A DNA stretch of 64,000 bases from Distichodus sexfasciatus. Its lineage: Eukaryota; Chordata; Actinopteri; Characiformes; Distichodontidae. The stretch lies in assembly GCA_032718565.1 (NCBI GenBank), contig JAVGVS010000010.1, positions 5,770,318 to 5,834,317 on the forward strand. Direction: 5' to 3'. A program made the translations under genes and the position numbers. Below, one piece after another: positions 44,016 through 56,900 of the stretch; the first letter of the stretch is position 1, and each line of letters opens with the position of its first letter. A model generated the notes under the pieces. That model made no database searches. It worked only from the letters and a program-made list of their open reading frames with translations, and was not told the origin of the DNA.

Positions 44016-46393
44016 ATGGATGTGGTGTGTTTCCGTTTACCTGGGCACGGCGATGCCACCCTAAGGAACATGAACACCTTGAGGGAACAGCTACACTTCT
44101 GTGACATCACCATCATGGCTGGAAACAGGCAAATGTTCCGGGGACATAAAGTGGTGCTGGCTGCCTCCTCCGCCTTTCTCAGGGACCAATTTCTCCTGAA
44201 CCCCTCTGCAGAGTTGCAGGTATAATAAGACTTTACTTTGGGTCTGTTGAATAAAGTCTTATCATGAGTGGTGTTGAGCTGTAAACTTAGATGCCAAGGA
44301 ATAATAGCTGTTGTGGATATAAAGTGTCTGGTTTCTTCTCTTTTGATCAATAGGTGTCAGTGTTGCACAGCTTTACTGTGATGAGGGAGCTTCTGCTGTC
44401 TTGTTACACCGGAATTCTGCAGTTTAGTGCCAAAGAGATTGTAAATTACCTGACTGCAGCCAGCTACCTCCAAATGGAGCATGTGGTGGAGAAGTGCAGA
44501 GGGGCCCTCAACCACTATCTACAGCCAAAGAGTAGCAACCCAGTGAGTTTGTGGTTGTAATTAAGCAGCAAATAAAACGTTTAGTCTTCTCTTTATATTT
44601 TGTTTATTTACTTTCTCTTTCTGCTTCTCTCATTATTTCTTCTCTGTGTAACCGTCACCGCTTTGTTCTAACTCAAGACTGTCAAAACAGAGAACTCAGT
44701 CAGTGACTCTGCCTGTAGTCTGGAATCTGTGTCGCCCATTTCTGATCGTATGTCATCACTGCAGCCTCACAGCCAACAGGACGAGCCCCAGGTCTCTGAT
44801 GTTGAGCGTGCCAGCATCCGACAAAGAGACAATGGAGATTTTATACATCAGGTAAATTCCAGTTAATAAATCTTAATGCCAGTTAATAAATCTTACTTCT
44901 GGGAACCAGTGAAGTATTAATCTTTTTTTTTCTGCTTGTCCTGTGTTATGCACAATTTTGATGTGTAATGGATGGGAGTGTAACAGTACATCAACGTGAA
45001 CAGTGAGCCCCAAACAACAATTCAAAATTAAATCAGAGAAGATTGTTTTTCTTGTAAATGCCTGGTTGACCTCAGGACCAAAATATATTTTTGTTGCTCT
45101 TTGTGGTTTGATAGAAAGGAAGTGATAGTGTTAAAGTAGCATATGATGTCTCATATTGATTTTTGGGTACTGAAACTGTGTCATGGCAGACTTTGAGATA
45201 TCAGCAGACATCAAATTGTTTATTGTATCAGTATAATGTTGTATTGTAAAGTATTGTATCTAGTAATGGACATGACACGTAGCTTTTCCACATTAGTAAA
45301 ATAAGCACTTTAATTGTTCTTTGCAGATTGGTCCAGTAGCTTCATACACCAACATTTTATTAACGTTAATCATTCTCTTTTTTTGTTTCAGGGTAGAACG
45401 TCAGACCACTCTGGGTGCGTTCAGGAGGAAGCGCCAGAGAATGACATTGGCTTGTACCAGGTGCGCATAAAAGAAGACCAGGAGCCTGTTGAGCACATTG
45501 GCGTTCAGGAGCAGGTCAGCGAACCAATGGAGCATTTAGGCGTGCATGGTGAAGAGCAGAACAGGGACGATTGTGGGGCGGCAGGCAGCAGCCAGAGGGG
45601 CGGTTTCCGGGTGTGGAGGCGGCGGCACGGGGAGCCTAGGGGAGGCAGAGGACGGGGCTTCAAGCACAGGAAGCGCTACACCTTTCGTGAAAAGAGACTT
45701 CTGGGCAACTTTCATCAGGCCTGGCGCTTTCCCACCTCTGATGAGATCATAGGCAACTTCGCGGCGGACATCGGTCAGGACTACTTGTCTGCGCAAGGTC
45801 TGGCTGATGGCCCTTTGCGAGTGGAGTTCCAGCCTGCCGAAGGCCAGGGTGAAGCGCCAGCCTCGGACTGTGCCCCAGCCCCTATCAACATGGACGGTTC
45901 GGCCGCCCAAGATGACCTCGGGGTGGCGGCGGTGCCCCCGGGCGAAGAGGGAAGAGGGGACGACTCGGTGGCGGTGGTGGGCTCCACCTCCTGTGTGACG
46001 GGGACAGTGGTCTGCGATCACTGTGGCCTGGCTTTCTCATCGGTGCAGGACCTAGCCAACCACCTGCGCTCCACACACCTGATGTACATTTGCCCCTGCT
46101 GTGGCAAGCACTTTAGCCATTCCAGCAACCTGAGCCGCCACATGGCGGTGCACCGCACGGCCAAGCTCCACTGCTGCCCACTATGCCACAAGACTTTCAC
46201 GCAGAAGTCCACACTCTGCGACCACATGAACATGCACAGTGGCGAGCGGCCGCACATCTGTGCCTTCTGTCACGTCTGCTTCGCCCACAAGCCCGCCCTG
46301 CGCCGACACTTGAAAGAGCAGCATGGCAAGACCACAGCGCAGAACTACCTGCAAGCAAGCGAGAGAACGACAGAGGAGGCGAGGACTGTTTAA
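44016..46393 (+). CDS. zbtb12: BTB domain and C2H2 zinc-finger protein ZBTB12, complete coding region
   Basis: Nuclear zinc-finger factor of the BTB/POZ family, presumed transcriptional regulator. Coding exons: 44016-44219, 44354-44542, 44678-44851, 45392-46393; 522 residues. The BTB domain (residues 1-125) has TLRNMNTLREQLHFCDITI, FRGHKVVLAASSAFLRDQF, LNPSAELQVS, LLLSCYTGILQF and IVNYLTAASYLQMEHVVEKC, very close to mammalian ZBTB12. The linker has VKTE and IKED, both fitting the SUMO-site pattern. Residues about 256-328 form a basic then conserved-looking segment (FRVWRRRH, HRKRYTFREKRLLGNFHQAW). Four C2H2 fingers follow (about 395-500), the last ending FAHKPALRRHLKEQHGKTTA, as in ZBTB12. 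The ATG is chosen because it directly precedes the BTB start; an in-frame TTG upstream lies before the acceptor. Zebrafish has two zbtb12 copies, and the copy is not resolved here. Confidence 0.9.
44859..44898 (+). repeat. Two-copy 20-bp tandem repeat in zbtb12 intron 3
   Basis: ccagttaataaatcttaatg is followed at once by ccagttaataaatcttactt, beginning a few bases after the donor of exon 3. This is a small recent duplication. Confidence 0.85.
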
Positions 46394-49316
46394 TTAAGGG
46401 GAAGAAACAAACTCGAAGAAAAAGAGACAGTTGTAGACCTTTTGTGCTTCTGGCTTTATTGAGGTTTAAGGTCCAATTTGAGTGTGTTAATTCTACTGAC
46501 ACATCTCTTATGCATTTGTTACCCTGTGGTGTCCTGACTCTGGACTGACATGGTTTCAGTCTTAGGTGTTTATTAGGAAGCTTTCATACTAATTCAAACT
46601 ATAGCAGAACTGGAACTTGGAACCTAGGTATTTATACTTGCTTCCGGTACATGTTCCAGTTCCGGTTTTAAAGAACCCAAACAGATTAACAGGTACTAAA
46701 CAGACCCAGGATTCTTGGGGATTTTGCTGAAACTGTAGACTACTGATAGGTCTCATAACAAGCTACACAGCTGGCGAAGCATCACAAAGCACCAGTTGGC
46801 TAAAAATGTTAGAAACACCTTTTTAGTTTATGTGAAAATTGTCACATGTGAATCCATGGATGATGATTTGTTACTTGTTCGTGGTCTTTCTCCCTGTCTG
46901 AAAGGAACAAGAACTGGCACCCAACATACCCTTTGGTTCTGGAAGGTTTCAGTTCTTTTAGTTCCTATTTTTTATGTAAAGTTCACAGTGACAGGTGGAA
47001 CTAGTAAGTAAGGTAGGTTTTCTTAAATTCTCAGTGCTTTAATTTTAATCGCATAAAGGACACTGCTATGTGTAAACAAGACTACTTTTTGAGCCTCATA
47101 AAAGCAGTCTTTGGTACGGACAAAACTTAACAGGAGAATGTGTGAACAAATGCACAGAACAATCAGCTTTAAACAACTGTGCATAAGATGCTCTGCACAT
47201 ATTTGCTTTGCCAAGTTGCAAGTTCCTATGCAACGTCGGTTATCGTTTCTTACTCTTTTCCATCATATCCTGAAAGGAAATGTGATGTGGAATAATTATG
47301 AGGTAAGAAGAACATAAACATAGCATGGGGGAGGCTTTAATGGCTGTGAAATTAAAATGAGACTTTCAGTGACTCATTTTCAGAAATAGGCAGAAAGTAT
47401 CCTTATATGCACCATGTACATAGTTATGGAAGAGGTTCTGCATTTTCTATCATTTTTTACTAAGCCGTGCTGTCATTTACAGCTTTATAAAGCTGAATTT
47501 TAACATTCGCATTAGTTTCCAGAGGATGCCAGATCATCTACAGGCTCTATCGAGGTGTTAACCAAATGGTGATTTTATGCACTCTGCTGTTTTTTTTCCC
47601 CTTCCGATACTGAAATGAGATCAGATCACATAATATGACATGGGTGTGTACATTTCGTATATTTTAGTTTCTGTTCACGATGTTCCTTTTGTGAGTATCA
47701 TCTCTCCATCCCCGTGCTCCCTCGTTGTAGCAACTTCAAACTCAGAATCTTTCACAGCTGTGGTGAGGACAAAGGTTTACTCACACCAGGGGAGTTCATA
47801 TGTAGTTGCTCTGTTGCTTCGGCTTTCACAGGGCTGAGACAAAGACAACACAGATAAGCCAACACTTATCTCTGAGAGTTTATTAGTTGCAAATATATGG
47901 AATTTCCTTTAAAAAGTGCCTCATAAAGACGAAGTCAAATGCTATTTTATATAAAAAGGAATTTTGGTAGGCAAGCCTCCTTAAGTGATTTACAGATGTT
48001 CATCTGTATTTAGGCAAAAAAATCCTGTAGCTTTCTCTTCCCTACACTGTGATCTCTGGTTTGGACGCTTTCGAGATAAAAACAGTACAAAGCATGCTGA
48101 ATTAGAGCTGTGTGATATGACAAATCTTGTATCCTCAAGTCATCCCATACATTCTCTGTAAAATTCAGTGGAACTTTCACGAGCAAAATCTCAAGTCTGA
48201 GTGCGCTCAACTCGGCCTACACGCCTTGAATTCACCCATGGCTCCCTGTAAAAGGCTTTTCATCCCAAATTGCTTCAGGGAGACTGTGCCTGTAATTGCT
48301 AAATGTAAGTGAGTCTGATGAATGCAGTTAATGTTGAGCTTGGCAAAATACCACATTAACAAAGTCTTCATAAGCTTTGATGTAGCTGTTCTTAAAAACT
48401 GATACACGGTTACTGTTAGTTATTTTGCAGGCAACATTAAAATTCCCCAAAAACTTTTGTGTACATGCCAACTTAATGTGTGAGCAATTTATATGTGAAC
48501 TGTGCTCAAGATTTAGATCCAAAAAAGGACTTCTGCACCAGACGAGGACACAAAATCCACACGAACCGTATGTCATCAGAGTCAGGATTCTCTAAGAGGT
48601 GAAAGCCTGATGTTTCATGCTAAAGATGTTCATGCCTTCACAGTGTTATTCAGGATCTTGGCCCTGGTATGCAAGATCGTTAATGCTGTGCATGCAGTCT
48701 CTCTCAATAATGAGAAATGGGTAATAGACAAACACTGTTACAATATGGAGGAATGAAGGTAAAAAACAAAATCTTGTGTCAGTTTTAACTACAGTGGCTG
48801 TGTGTATTCAGTAACTAGCCTTATGTGGCGTGTCAATTACCCAGTTTATGACAAGCCACTAGTACTGTAATTGTGATTTTATGTTACATGTTTTATGTAT
48901 GTACATCAGGTTATATCCTGAAAAAGAGAACAATTTCTTCCCTCTTCCCGTTCTGCAATCAGAACATTAAATGGATCTGTGATTTTACACCAACCTACAT
49001 GTTTCTATATGTAACAGTTTATTGCAGTGCTTGGTAAATGTAGCTACAAGCTTTGGTCCACTCATTGGTTACTGTCACAGTCCTTGTATTTTAATACGCT
49101 GTGCAGTGATTTTTAGATTAGTATGCAGATATCTGTTAACATTGTCATATAGTGCAGCTTTGTAAGCAAAGCTTAAAACCCTATTATGTCAAGTTTGTAT
49201 TGCAGTAATTTGGATTCTGGTGTCTTAGAAGCTAGTATTTAATCTGCTTTAAAGTGTTTATTTCTTTGAAAGTTTTGCAAACAGTCAGGCCATCCTGAAA
49301 GCTGTAATCGACAGAT
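46394..49316. other. zbtb12 3' UTR and space between the convergent genes zbtb12 and nelfe
   Basis: About 2.9 kb without recognised exons on either strand. No complement factor (C2/CFB) serine protease, CCP or vWA coding sequence was seen, although in mammals those genes lie between ZBTB12 and NELFE. A hAT-like fragment (cagtgcttggtaaatgtagc) lies at about 49025. Confidence 0.55.
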
Positions 49317-49322
49317 TTTATT
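49317..49322 (-). terminator. Candidate poly(A) signal of nelfe
   Basis: AATAAA on the minus strand, about 160 bases after the nelfe stop codon (49483). The position is plausible for a short 3' UTR. Confidence 0.5.
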
Positions 49323-49482
49323 GACCAAAACAAAGATGCTGATCATTCAATTATATCCAGAGGAAAAGTACATACTCAAAATTCTTTAAACCTGAAAAGG
49401 TCCTAAGTGACAGATTTTACAAATAGATCCAACCGAAAATGACAAAACCGCCAATGCTTGTATTGTGGCAAAACTCTTCGGC

Positions 49483-52400
49483 TTAGAGGAAATCCTCACT
49501 GTAGACGACTTGATTTCGCCTGTCCCTGTATGAGCCCTTGGCACTGTTTTGAACAGCTGCAAACAAAAGAGATGATGAGAAATTAGTGCATTTGTTTATT
49601 CAGACTAAACAGTGCATGACTGGTCTCACGTCTGACACTGCTGTTACTCACCCAGTGAGGCCCAGACAGATTTCCCTGTTGCTGCATCCAACATGGGCTG
49701 TTTCCTGGCGATGCTGACTTTGACATTGACTTCACCAACCATGGTGCCATTCAGCTGAAAGGTATTTCAAAGATATCTCATTAGGCTTCAACCTTCAGCA
49801 GGAAACAATCCAAAATCCATTCACCCTGTTCTAAATCTATGTTCACATCCAACAAGTGCTTAATAACGTTAAGAGACAAATGAGGGATGCAGGATGTGTA
49901 AAGACGGCAGACTAACCTCTGCTACAGCCTGATCCGCTGACTCCATCTTCTCAAAAGTGACAAAGGCGCAACTAGGAAGAAAAATGGAGGGAAAATGCAA
50001 GATTACAAGTGTTGCTTATCAAACGCACTAGCTCACCTTATGCTTCAGCATTTACTGTTCATGGATAAGAAATAATAGGATAATTTGAATAAGAAAAAAT
50101 GGAGAAAACCTACAGAATAGTCGTAATACTGTATTATGACCACTACAGTGTCAGTCCTATCCCACTGTATTATGACCACTACATTTTTGTCCTATCCCAC
50201 TTTATCTAGGTAAACACTGGATATACAAAGCTAGTTTTCTGATTCGACTGGGTAAGAAACTCCTCTTCAAATGTATACACACATATAGTCATGATGAATA
50301 ATGGATTATGTCACCATTGGTTTGTGTCATACTTGCGTGGGGAGTCCATGGTCAGGTCGATGATGTTGCCGTGCTGAGAGAAAGCTGCACGCAGGCTGTC
50401 CTCCACCAGGCCTGCTCCATACACATACACAGTATTGCCCTTCCGTGCGCTCCGCCGATCTGGGTATGAGTCTGAGCCTAGAGGTCCACGGACAGGAATT
50501 TAAAACAGCCACATTGCTGACAAAAGAAACGGCAAGTAAGTACAATAAAACAAACAAATTACTTACGTCTAAAGGGTCCATCTCTGTCTCTATCCCTTTC
50601 TCGGTCTCGTTCCCGGTCTCTGTCGCGTTCTCTGTCTCTGTCGCGTTCTCTGTCACGTTCTCTGTCTCGCTCCCGATCACGATCTCTGTCTCTCTCTCGT
50701 TCCCTCTCTCTGTCACGGCTCCAGTCGCGTTCCCGTTCCCGTTCCCTTTCCCTTTCCTTGTCCCTGTCTCGATCCCTCTCTCTTTCCAGTTCTCTTTCAC
50801 GGTCCCGTTCAAACTCACGGCTGGACGTCATTCCTCCATCATCGTCTTCACGAGGGCGATCTGTGGGGCTGACAAAACTGGGGGGAGGAAGTGAAGATGA
50901 AAATGAATCTTAAATAGTGTCAATCGGTGGACTGTAGCACATTTGTCAGCCTACTGACCTCTCATACAGGGACTTCCTGTGGTTTCTTTTAGCAGACTGC
51001 ACAAGGAGAGAACACATTTGCGTGTGATTTCAAAATTAGTTCAAAATTAAACTTTAATTAAATTAAAGTGACAAGTTACTTAAATTAATGTCAAAATGTC
51101 AGTAAGGAAGACAAAAAGGATCAGTGGACTTTTTAGATATCAAACCTCAGAAATATTACCTCAGGAAGCTCCTCATCTGTGGAGATACTTCTCTGAAATG
51201 GCAGGAATGCCAGAACAGGTCCTTTCTCTGGATCCTGAGTTTATGTTCAAAATAAACAGTCAATTTAATTACATGTATATTGTAAAACAAGACTTTTCAG
51301 ACACATTAAAACTAGTGTGGTCATCAGTTTCATTGTATTGTTCTTCAGTACATTTAGTGGTATTCCGAATTTAGCTGCACTTATTTTGTTATACTCAAGA
51401 TATAGTTAACAGAATTTGTGAGTATATGTATGTATGGGGACAAGATTTTAAACCGTAGAGTGATCCATAAAGCCAAATTAACTGCTACGCTCAGAACGAA
51501 ATCTACACTTTCAAATTCAGTAAACTTCCGACTACTATTGGCATTACTTTGAGAATATCAATTGCACAAATGAATATTACTGTTTATATAGCGCTGATAT
51601 TCATGTTACTAACTATAGTCTGAAGACAATTAGCGTAGTATGTTTAATGTTTATGTGGGTGCAGTGAGGTGAAATATGGTTAAAATCAATTGGATGAAAG
51701 CATTAACATTTTAAATGAATATTTGTAAAGGCTTTCCACAGTAGGGTTTCTTACCTTTAGTTTCCCCTCAAGTGTTCTAGATCGTTTAAACCCTGAATTC
51801 TTGTTCTCCGATTTGATAGCACTTATAGCACCAGATTTTATTAGCATCTTGGCCTGCTCTGTTGCTGTCGCTGTGTCCACCACAGGCTGATCGGACAAAG
51901 CTGGTGAAAAGGGGCATAAATGATCTGTTATTACTTGGAAACTTAATAAAAAATTAATTGCTGAGAGGCTTGTTAAGTAAAATATTTTAACTGGATCACA
52001 TTCTTGTTATTTATGAATGATAAACATCACTACAAACTGATTTTTTCTTTTGGAAGTCTTCAGTTTTTGACTATGTTTCACTATTTTATCTACTCTTTAA
52101 AAATAACGCGTGACTATGTTCCTACAGGGAAACACATGTAATGTGTGTTTACCATTCAGTGAAAAAAAATCAAATAAATCTTTCATTAGATTTTCCAATC
52201 CCTATATTGGCGCATTTTCACCCAAATTCCCAGCAACTTACTGCGCTTCAGTCCAGCCTGGCTCGTCTGATTGCTTGAGCTTTGCTTCTTAAGTGCAAGC
52301 AGGGCCTTTTTCTGTCATGAAAATAATTGCAATGAGAAAACTGATTTACAACAAGCACTGATGCTTTAGTCGCTGCAAAGACTTCACAATTAGGGAAAAC

Positions 52401-52820
52401 CAAACCAATCGTGCTGGCAGATCTACTGCCTATCTCTGAACATTTTACAATATGCCTACACAGTGCTCAAATAGACTCATGTTGTGTCCATCTCTGAAGA
52501 CTCGTTCTGCAGATAAACACCCCAACATACAAGAGAAGATAATTCGTGATATCGAAATGCATTCATAGAATACAGCACACATTCATTTCTGCAGTGCATT
52601 CATTTTATGGTTTTAGTTATGCAGACGCAGAAACGTCTGAAAACAATAACATTGCATCGCACCGCACCTAAAACAGGGATGAAAATAAGGATATTTTATC
52701 TGATTATTTATTTATATTTTCTCGCTGTGTATTACAGTGGTTTACCTTCTTCTTTAACTTCGCATATTTCTTCTGCAGTGATTCCTCTTCCTCTGTCAGC
52801 GCGCTTGGAAACACCGCCAT
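49483..52820 (-). CDS. nelfe: Negative elongation factor E (NELF-E / RDBP), complete coding region
   Basis: RNA-binding subunit of the NELF complex, which with DSIF pauses RNA polymerase II near promoters. Minus-strand exons: 52820-52746, 52311-52242, 51900-51755, 51234-51160, 50996-50959, 50877-50567, 50477-50333, 49971-49917, 49754-49652, 49556-49483; 363 residues (human 380). The N-terminus is leucine-zipper-like: EEEESLQKKYAKLKKKKKAL. Then come DTATATEQAKMLIKSGAIS, GFKRSRTLEGKLKDPEKGP and RKSLYE. A long Arg-Asp/Glu repeat spans about residues 155-235. The RRM covers about 253-322, with RNP2-like VYVYGA and RNP1-like RNCAFVTF. The C-terminus has KQPMLDAATGKSVWASL and ends VVYSEDFL. An upstream 5' UTR exon probably ends at a donor near 53094. 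It sits head-to-head with skiv2l, as in mammals. Confidence 0.97.
50126..50200 (+). repeat. Two-copy ~33-bp tandem repeat in nelfe intron
   Basis: actgtattatgaccactaca followed by gtcctatcccactg appears twice with small differences, the second copy being tattatgaccactacattt and tgtcctatcccactt. It lies between the two RRM exons. Confidence 0.8.
50590..50790 (-). repeat. Arg-Asp/Glu codon repeat inside nelfe exon 6
   Basis: About 200 bases of near-periodic hexamer units (minus strand cgxgac / gagcgg types) encode the RD repeat. On the plus strand this looks like a tctctgtctc microsatellite and yields long spurious frames. The coding frame on the minus strand is intact. Confidence 0.85.
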
Positions 52821-53975
52821 CGCAGTCGAACTAAAAAAGAAAACACATAACTTTATTTATCCTATTAATGTCTTATTTACCTTAACTTTATGGCGAGTGA
52901 TTTAACGTTACAAATCAGAACTGTAATAGAACCAGACACAGCTGATGCTAACAATAGCCTCCGGTTGCGATTTTCTATCTCTGATTAGCTGTGTTAAAGC
53001 TATTGAAACATAGACAGTAATCCGTCTGGCTGTTGCAATGTTTTGCGTTTTCATTTACTCTCGATTCTTAAGATACGCATAAAATGTGGTTACCTCAAAC
53101 CCTTTTTTGATCAGGAACGCTGCTTACGCGCTTTTTGTAGTACAAGCGCACAGATATGACGCGATGTGTTGTGGTTTCTTCTTTGCCTTATTGTTCATTC
53201 CGCATTTTGTGAACAGTATCGTGGTGCTGCCCCCTATCTAATCAAACCACTAGAACGTGAACATCCAATAAGAAAAGTATTTGAGGAACTATTAATATTG
53301 CTTATCTATAATGAAGACGTGAACTGGAATAGCAAACCCTGTTCCTGACCCTAGTAAAGAGAATAACCTTAATGCTTTTATTATGTATCGGGAAACAAAG
53401 AAAACAAAATATAGCGAAACATTTTAACGTCCGTAAATAGATTATCTCATAAGTTAGTTTGCGTCACGGTTTGTGATTATTTCTTACTTATTTCAAAGTT
53501 TTTGTAAACCTTCCCAGAGTACTTTGGAACATCGCGTTTAGTTTTTAATTGTGAAAACTCTTCTTTAATATTGTCTATATTATTGTATTCACCTCCAACT
53601 TTTACTTTGAAAAATACGAGGGCGTGCGTAAAAAGCGGCTCTACATAGTCGTAGAGATTCTGGTCGTAGTGTCACTCTAAAAAGCTAAATGAAATAAGTT
53701 TTAAATTGAAGCACATTTCAGTATGGTAATGATTTCTTTCGTTATTTAAATTTCTAAATAACGTTGTTAAATTTCCGCTGCGTAACTTCCTGGCTACGTA
53801 TAGCATGTATTCGCCAGTACGCACACTATCGTACTAAATTAGTAGGCCAGAAACACTGATCGGTCGGCGGTGTTTATTACTTTCGCATACTATTTAAACC
53901 AAAAGTGCGCGGTTTCGTTCGCAGCCTGCGCTTTTACAACTTCATTGAAACAGACTTTATACTGCAGGTGTTGAG
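52821..53975. promoter_or_regulatory. Shared nelfe / skiv2l intergenic (bidirectional) promoter region
   Basis: The two start codons point away from each other, 1156 bases apart. It includes the nelfe 5' UTR (acceptor just upstream of 52830; donor near 53094) and the skiv2l 5' UTR. The segment near 53800-53950 (gcgcggtttcgttcgcagcc) is the only CpG-rich part on the skiv2l side. No TATA box is convincing. A short open frame at 53166-53348 has no recognised similarity. Confidence 0.5.
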
Positions 53976-56900
53976 ATGGATGAGACATGTAAGTTTGGAA
54001 TAATTTATGCAATATATGTGTTTTAGTTGTGTCTTTGACTTTGGATAATTAAACTTATGTCTTTGCAACAAAAACAAATCTGCTAATCAGTTTTCTTCGT
54101 CACAATAGCGCGATGTGATGAGATTTAATACATGGCTATTCGTTTAGATAACCTGTGCATTTTGGTTTTTATAATGACATAAGTAAATTAGATGTCATGT
54201 CTGTTCAGATTTGCCCCCGCCTGGCCCTGATGACTTGCCTCTGTCTCTGCTGGAGATGGGCTGTTCGGGGAGGTTTGAGCTTCTCACCCACCCACGGCCC
54301 AGCAACATGCCCCTACCCCCACTGAGCACCGTAAGTTGCTCTTAGGATGTTATTTACTGTCTAAATAAGTTACTAGAGATGACATTAAGCTAAGTGTCCA
54401 GTTTGGAGATTTAGCGGACTGAGTTTGGTTTCTTTAAAGAGGACAGTATGTGAAAAGACCCTTACAATGTAGGTTGAGGCGATTTGAGTGGCTGAAAATC
54501 TGTGTTGGTGACCATAAGATTGGCGATTTTGATGTGGAATGATAGATTTGATTGAAATGATGTTATTAATATGCACACCTTGTCAACATCAAGGCCAATT
54601 CCTATTTCAATATCAAAGAACAATTCTTGATGAATGTGCTGCAAACATCTCTGAATCCAGTGCAGATATTTAGGTTGGACTGAAAGTGAAAGTGAGTGTC
54701 CCTTTCTACAAAATGCTGTAACTGTACATATAAAGTCCACTACATACTAAGGCTGCACTGTTAAATTAGGTTCAAGAAAGAATGGTTAACTCTAAGAAAA
54801 GAAGTGTTTGGAGTTCATAGTTATTTTTCAGCTTTTAAAATTATTTTTAGACAAAAATACAACACTTTTTAAAATTCAGCTTCTCTTTAGGTGAGCTGGT
54901 AGGATGAAAAACACTGACTCTTCTGATACTCATTCACTTAATTTCATGTACCTCTCATCTCTTTTTCAGCTTCCTCATGGTCTCCCTCCCACAAGTGTAG
55001 ACTTAAAGAAGGAGGTGGAGAAAAGGTTCCTGATGGATCCTGCATGGGTGCCTATACATGACACGACTGATGCATTCCAGAAATTTCTTAAGTAAGAATC
55101 CTTACATCCTGCATGATCTTAGATGAATCTGTATAGACCTTTGTACTCCAGAAATAGGCCTAGTTTACCCAATGTGTGTTTCTAGTGCAGTCTAGAATTA
55201 TTTGGACAGTAGTTATTAAGGTAGTTACCCCAGTAGTCACAGAAACATACATGGGCAATATTATTAGGACCCCACAAAGAAATAAAAACATTGACTTTAA
55301 AATGAAAGTGCCATGATCTGCTATACGTTTACATTTTAAGAACTTGATTTTGTTTTTTTATAGAGCTGCAACTGTTAATATTGACCTATACAACACATTG
55401 CTTGTAGACATCCACTTACAGTGGGACATTTTCAGGCTATTTCATATAATTAGAAATTGCATGTTTGTAATAGGATGTGCTTGAATGTTTTATCAGGTTG
55501 ACGAAGAGAGATAAACAGATGGACTCCTTGTTGCACGTCTCGCTGTCTCCTCTGCAGTCTGGTCTGTCTGTGGTGAGAGACCCCACCACCGGCATGTTGC
55601 TGGACTTCACTGAGGTACTTACTACACACAGACACCTCAACGATATCTTATAAACTGCTCAGAGTTAGTATATACAGTACTGTGCAAAAGTTTTAGGCAG
55701 GTGTGAATTCTTCTAGGTACACTTGCACACAGTGTTTGAAGGAACTCGGCTGGTAGGTTGTTCCAAACATCTTGGAGAACTAACCACAGATCTATAATCC
55801 TATAATCCTACAAAATAATATAATGACTACAAAATAATATAATGACTATAATCCTACAAAATCCCTGACTTTGTGCAAGTGTACCTATAAGAATTGATGC
55901 TGGTTTGAAGGCAAAAGGTAGTAACACCAAATATTGATTTGATTTAGATTTTATTTTGTTCGCTGACTTTGCATTTTGTAAATTGATAAAAATAAGCAAT
56001 CATTATTTATATTTCTGAAAACTTTTGCACAGGACTGTATATTGGAAAACAGTGAAACTGTTGAAGTCGGCATTTTGCAGTTGGTGACGTAGGGCGTCTG
56101 CCGGGTTCGAATCCCAGACTGGTAAAGGTACCACTAAGCTACTCATGAGCAAGGTACCAGTGTCAGTGTCAGGAACACCCCAAATGCCCTGCTTCTTAAG
56201 CCTGCTAGTAGTAACCTGCCAGCATGCAATGTACTAAGATTTACAGCTAAATTATGATATGAGAGATGTTATCTATATGATTTATGCTCAACCAACCAAA
56301 ATGTCAGAGATGACATGCCCATGAATAACAGATTTTCATCACAAATAAATGTGTAATTAATAAAATGAGTTAATTGTACCTATTACAGGGACAAACCAAT
56401 ATTCTGCATGTCCTGTGTCTAAGGTCCCAAATATTCATTTATCAAATACAGTTCTAAATATGGGTTATGAGTTATTTCACCTTTAAGTAGCTGTCACATC
56501 TATCCAAAATGGTTGTAGCTTCTCTGTTTGTGTAGCCAGATATTCTTATGAACACATATGTTCTTTTTTCAAGGTCTTATTGGAGAACACTGGATTGTCA
56601 GCAAAAAACTCTTTATCACTGCAGAGGCAACCCGGGCCTCCATCTGAGAGTCTGAGAGGGAGTAACACAAATTACCCCTTTATGCCAGGCAAAGTATTTT
56701 TTTACCTACCTCTATAGCGCACAGATGAAAGTTCTGGCTCTTAAACATACAATAATTTAGACTGCAAAGGAATTGAATTGGAATAGAAGCGTTTAGAAAA
56801 GAGGATTGGTAGTACATGATAATTTGTGAAACGGCAGAGGGTTGGTTCTCTGCATTTGATGTCTGTTTTGAACTTTGAACTGGAATCGGTCGCGGTGTGA

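Noticed and set aside
45536..46021. 161-aa minus-strand frame opposite zbtb12 exon 4
   Set aside because: GC-rich antisense shadow of a real exon, with no recognisable motif.
46394..49483. Possible C2/CFB complement gene between zbtb12 and nelfe
   Set aside because: Expected from mammalian order, but no CCP, vWA or serine-protease coding sequence was seen and the interval is only 3 kb.
50445..50894. 149-aa plus-strand frame rich in Ser/Val/Phe, and a 163-aa minus-strand frame
   Set aside because: Both are out-of-frame readings of the nelfe RD repeat array; the periodic DNA leaves all frames open.
53166..53348. 60-aa frame in the nelfe/skiv2l promoter region
   Set aside because: Short, with no recognised similarity and no splice context; probably chance.
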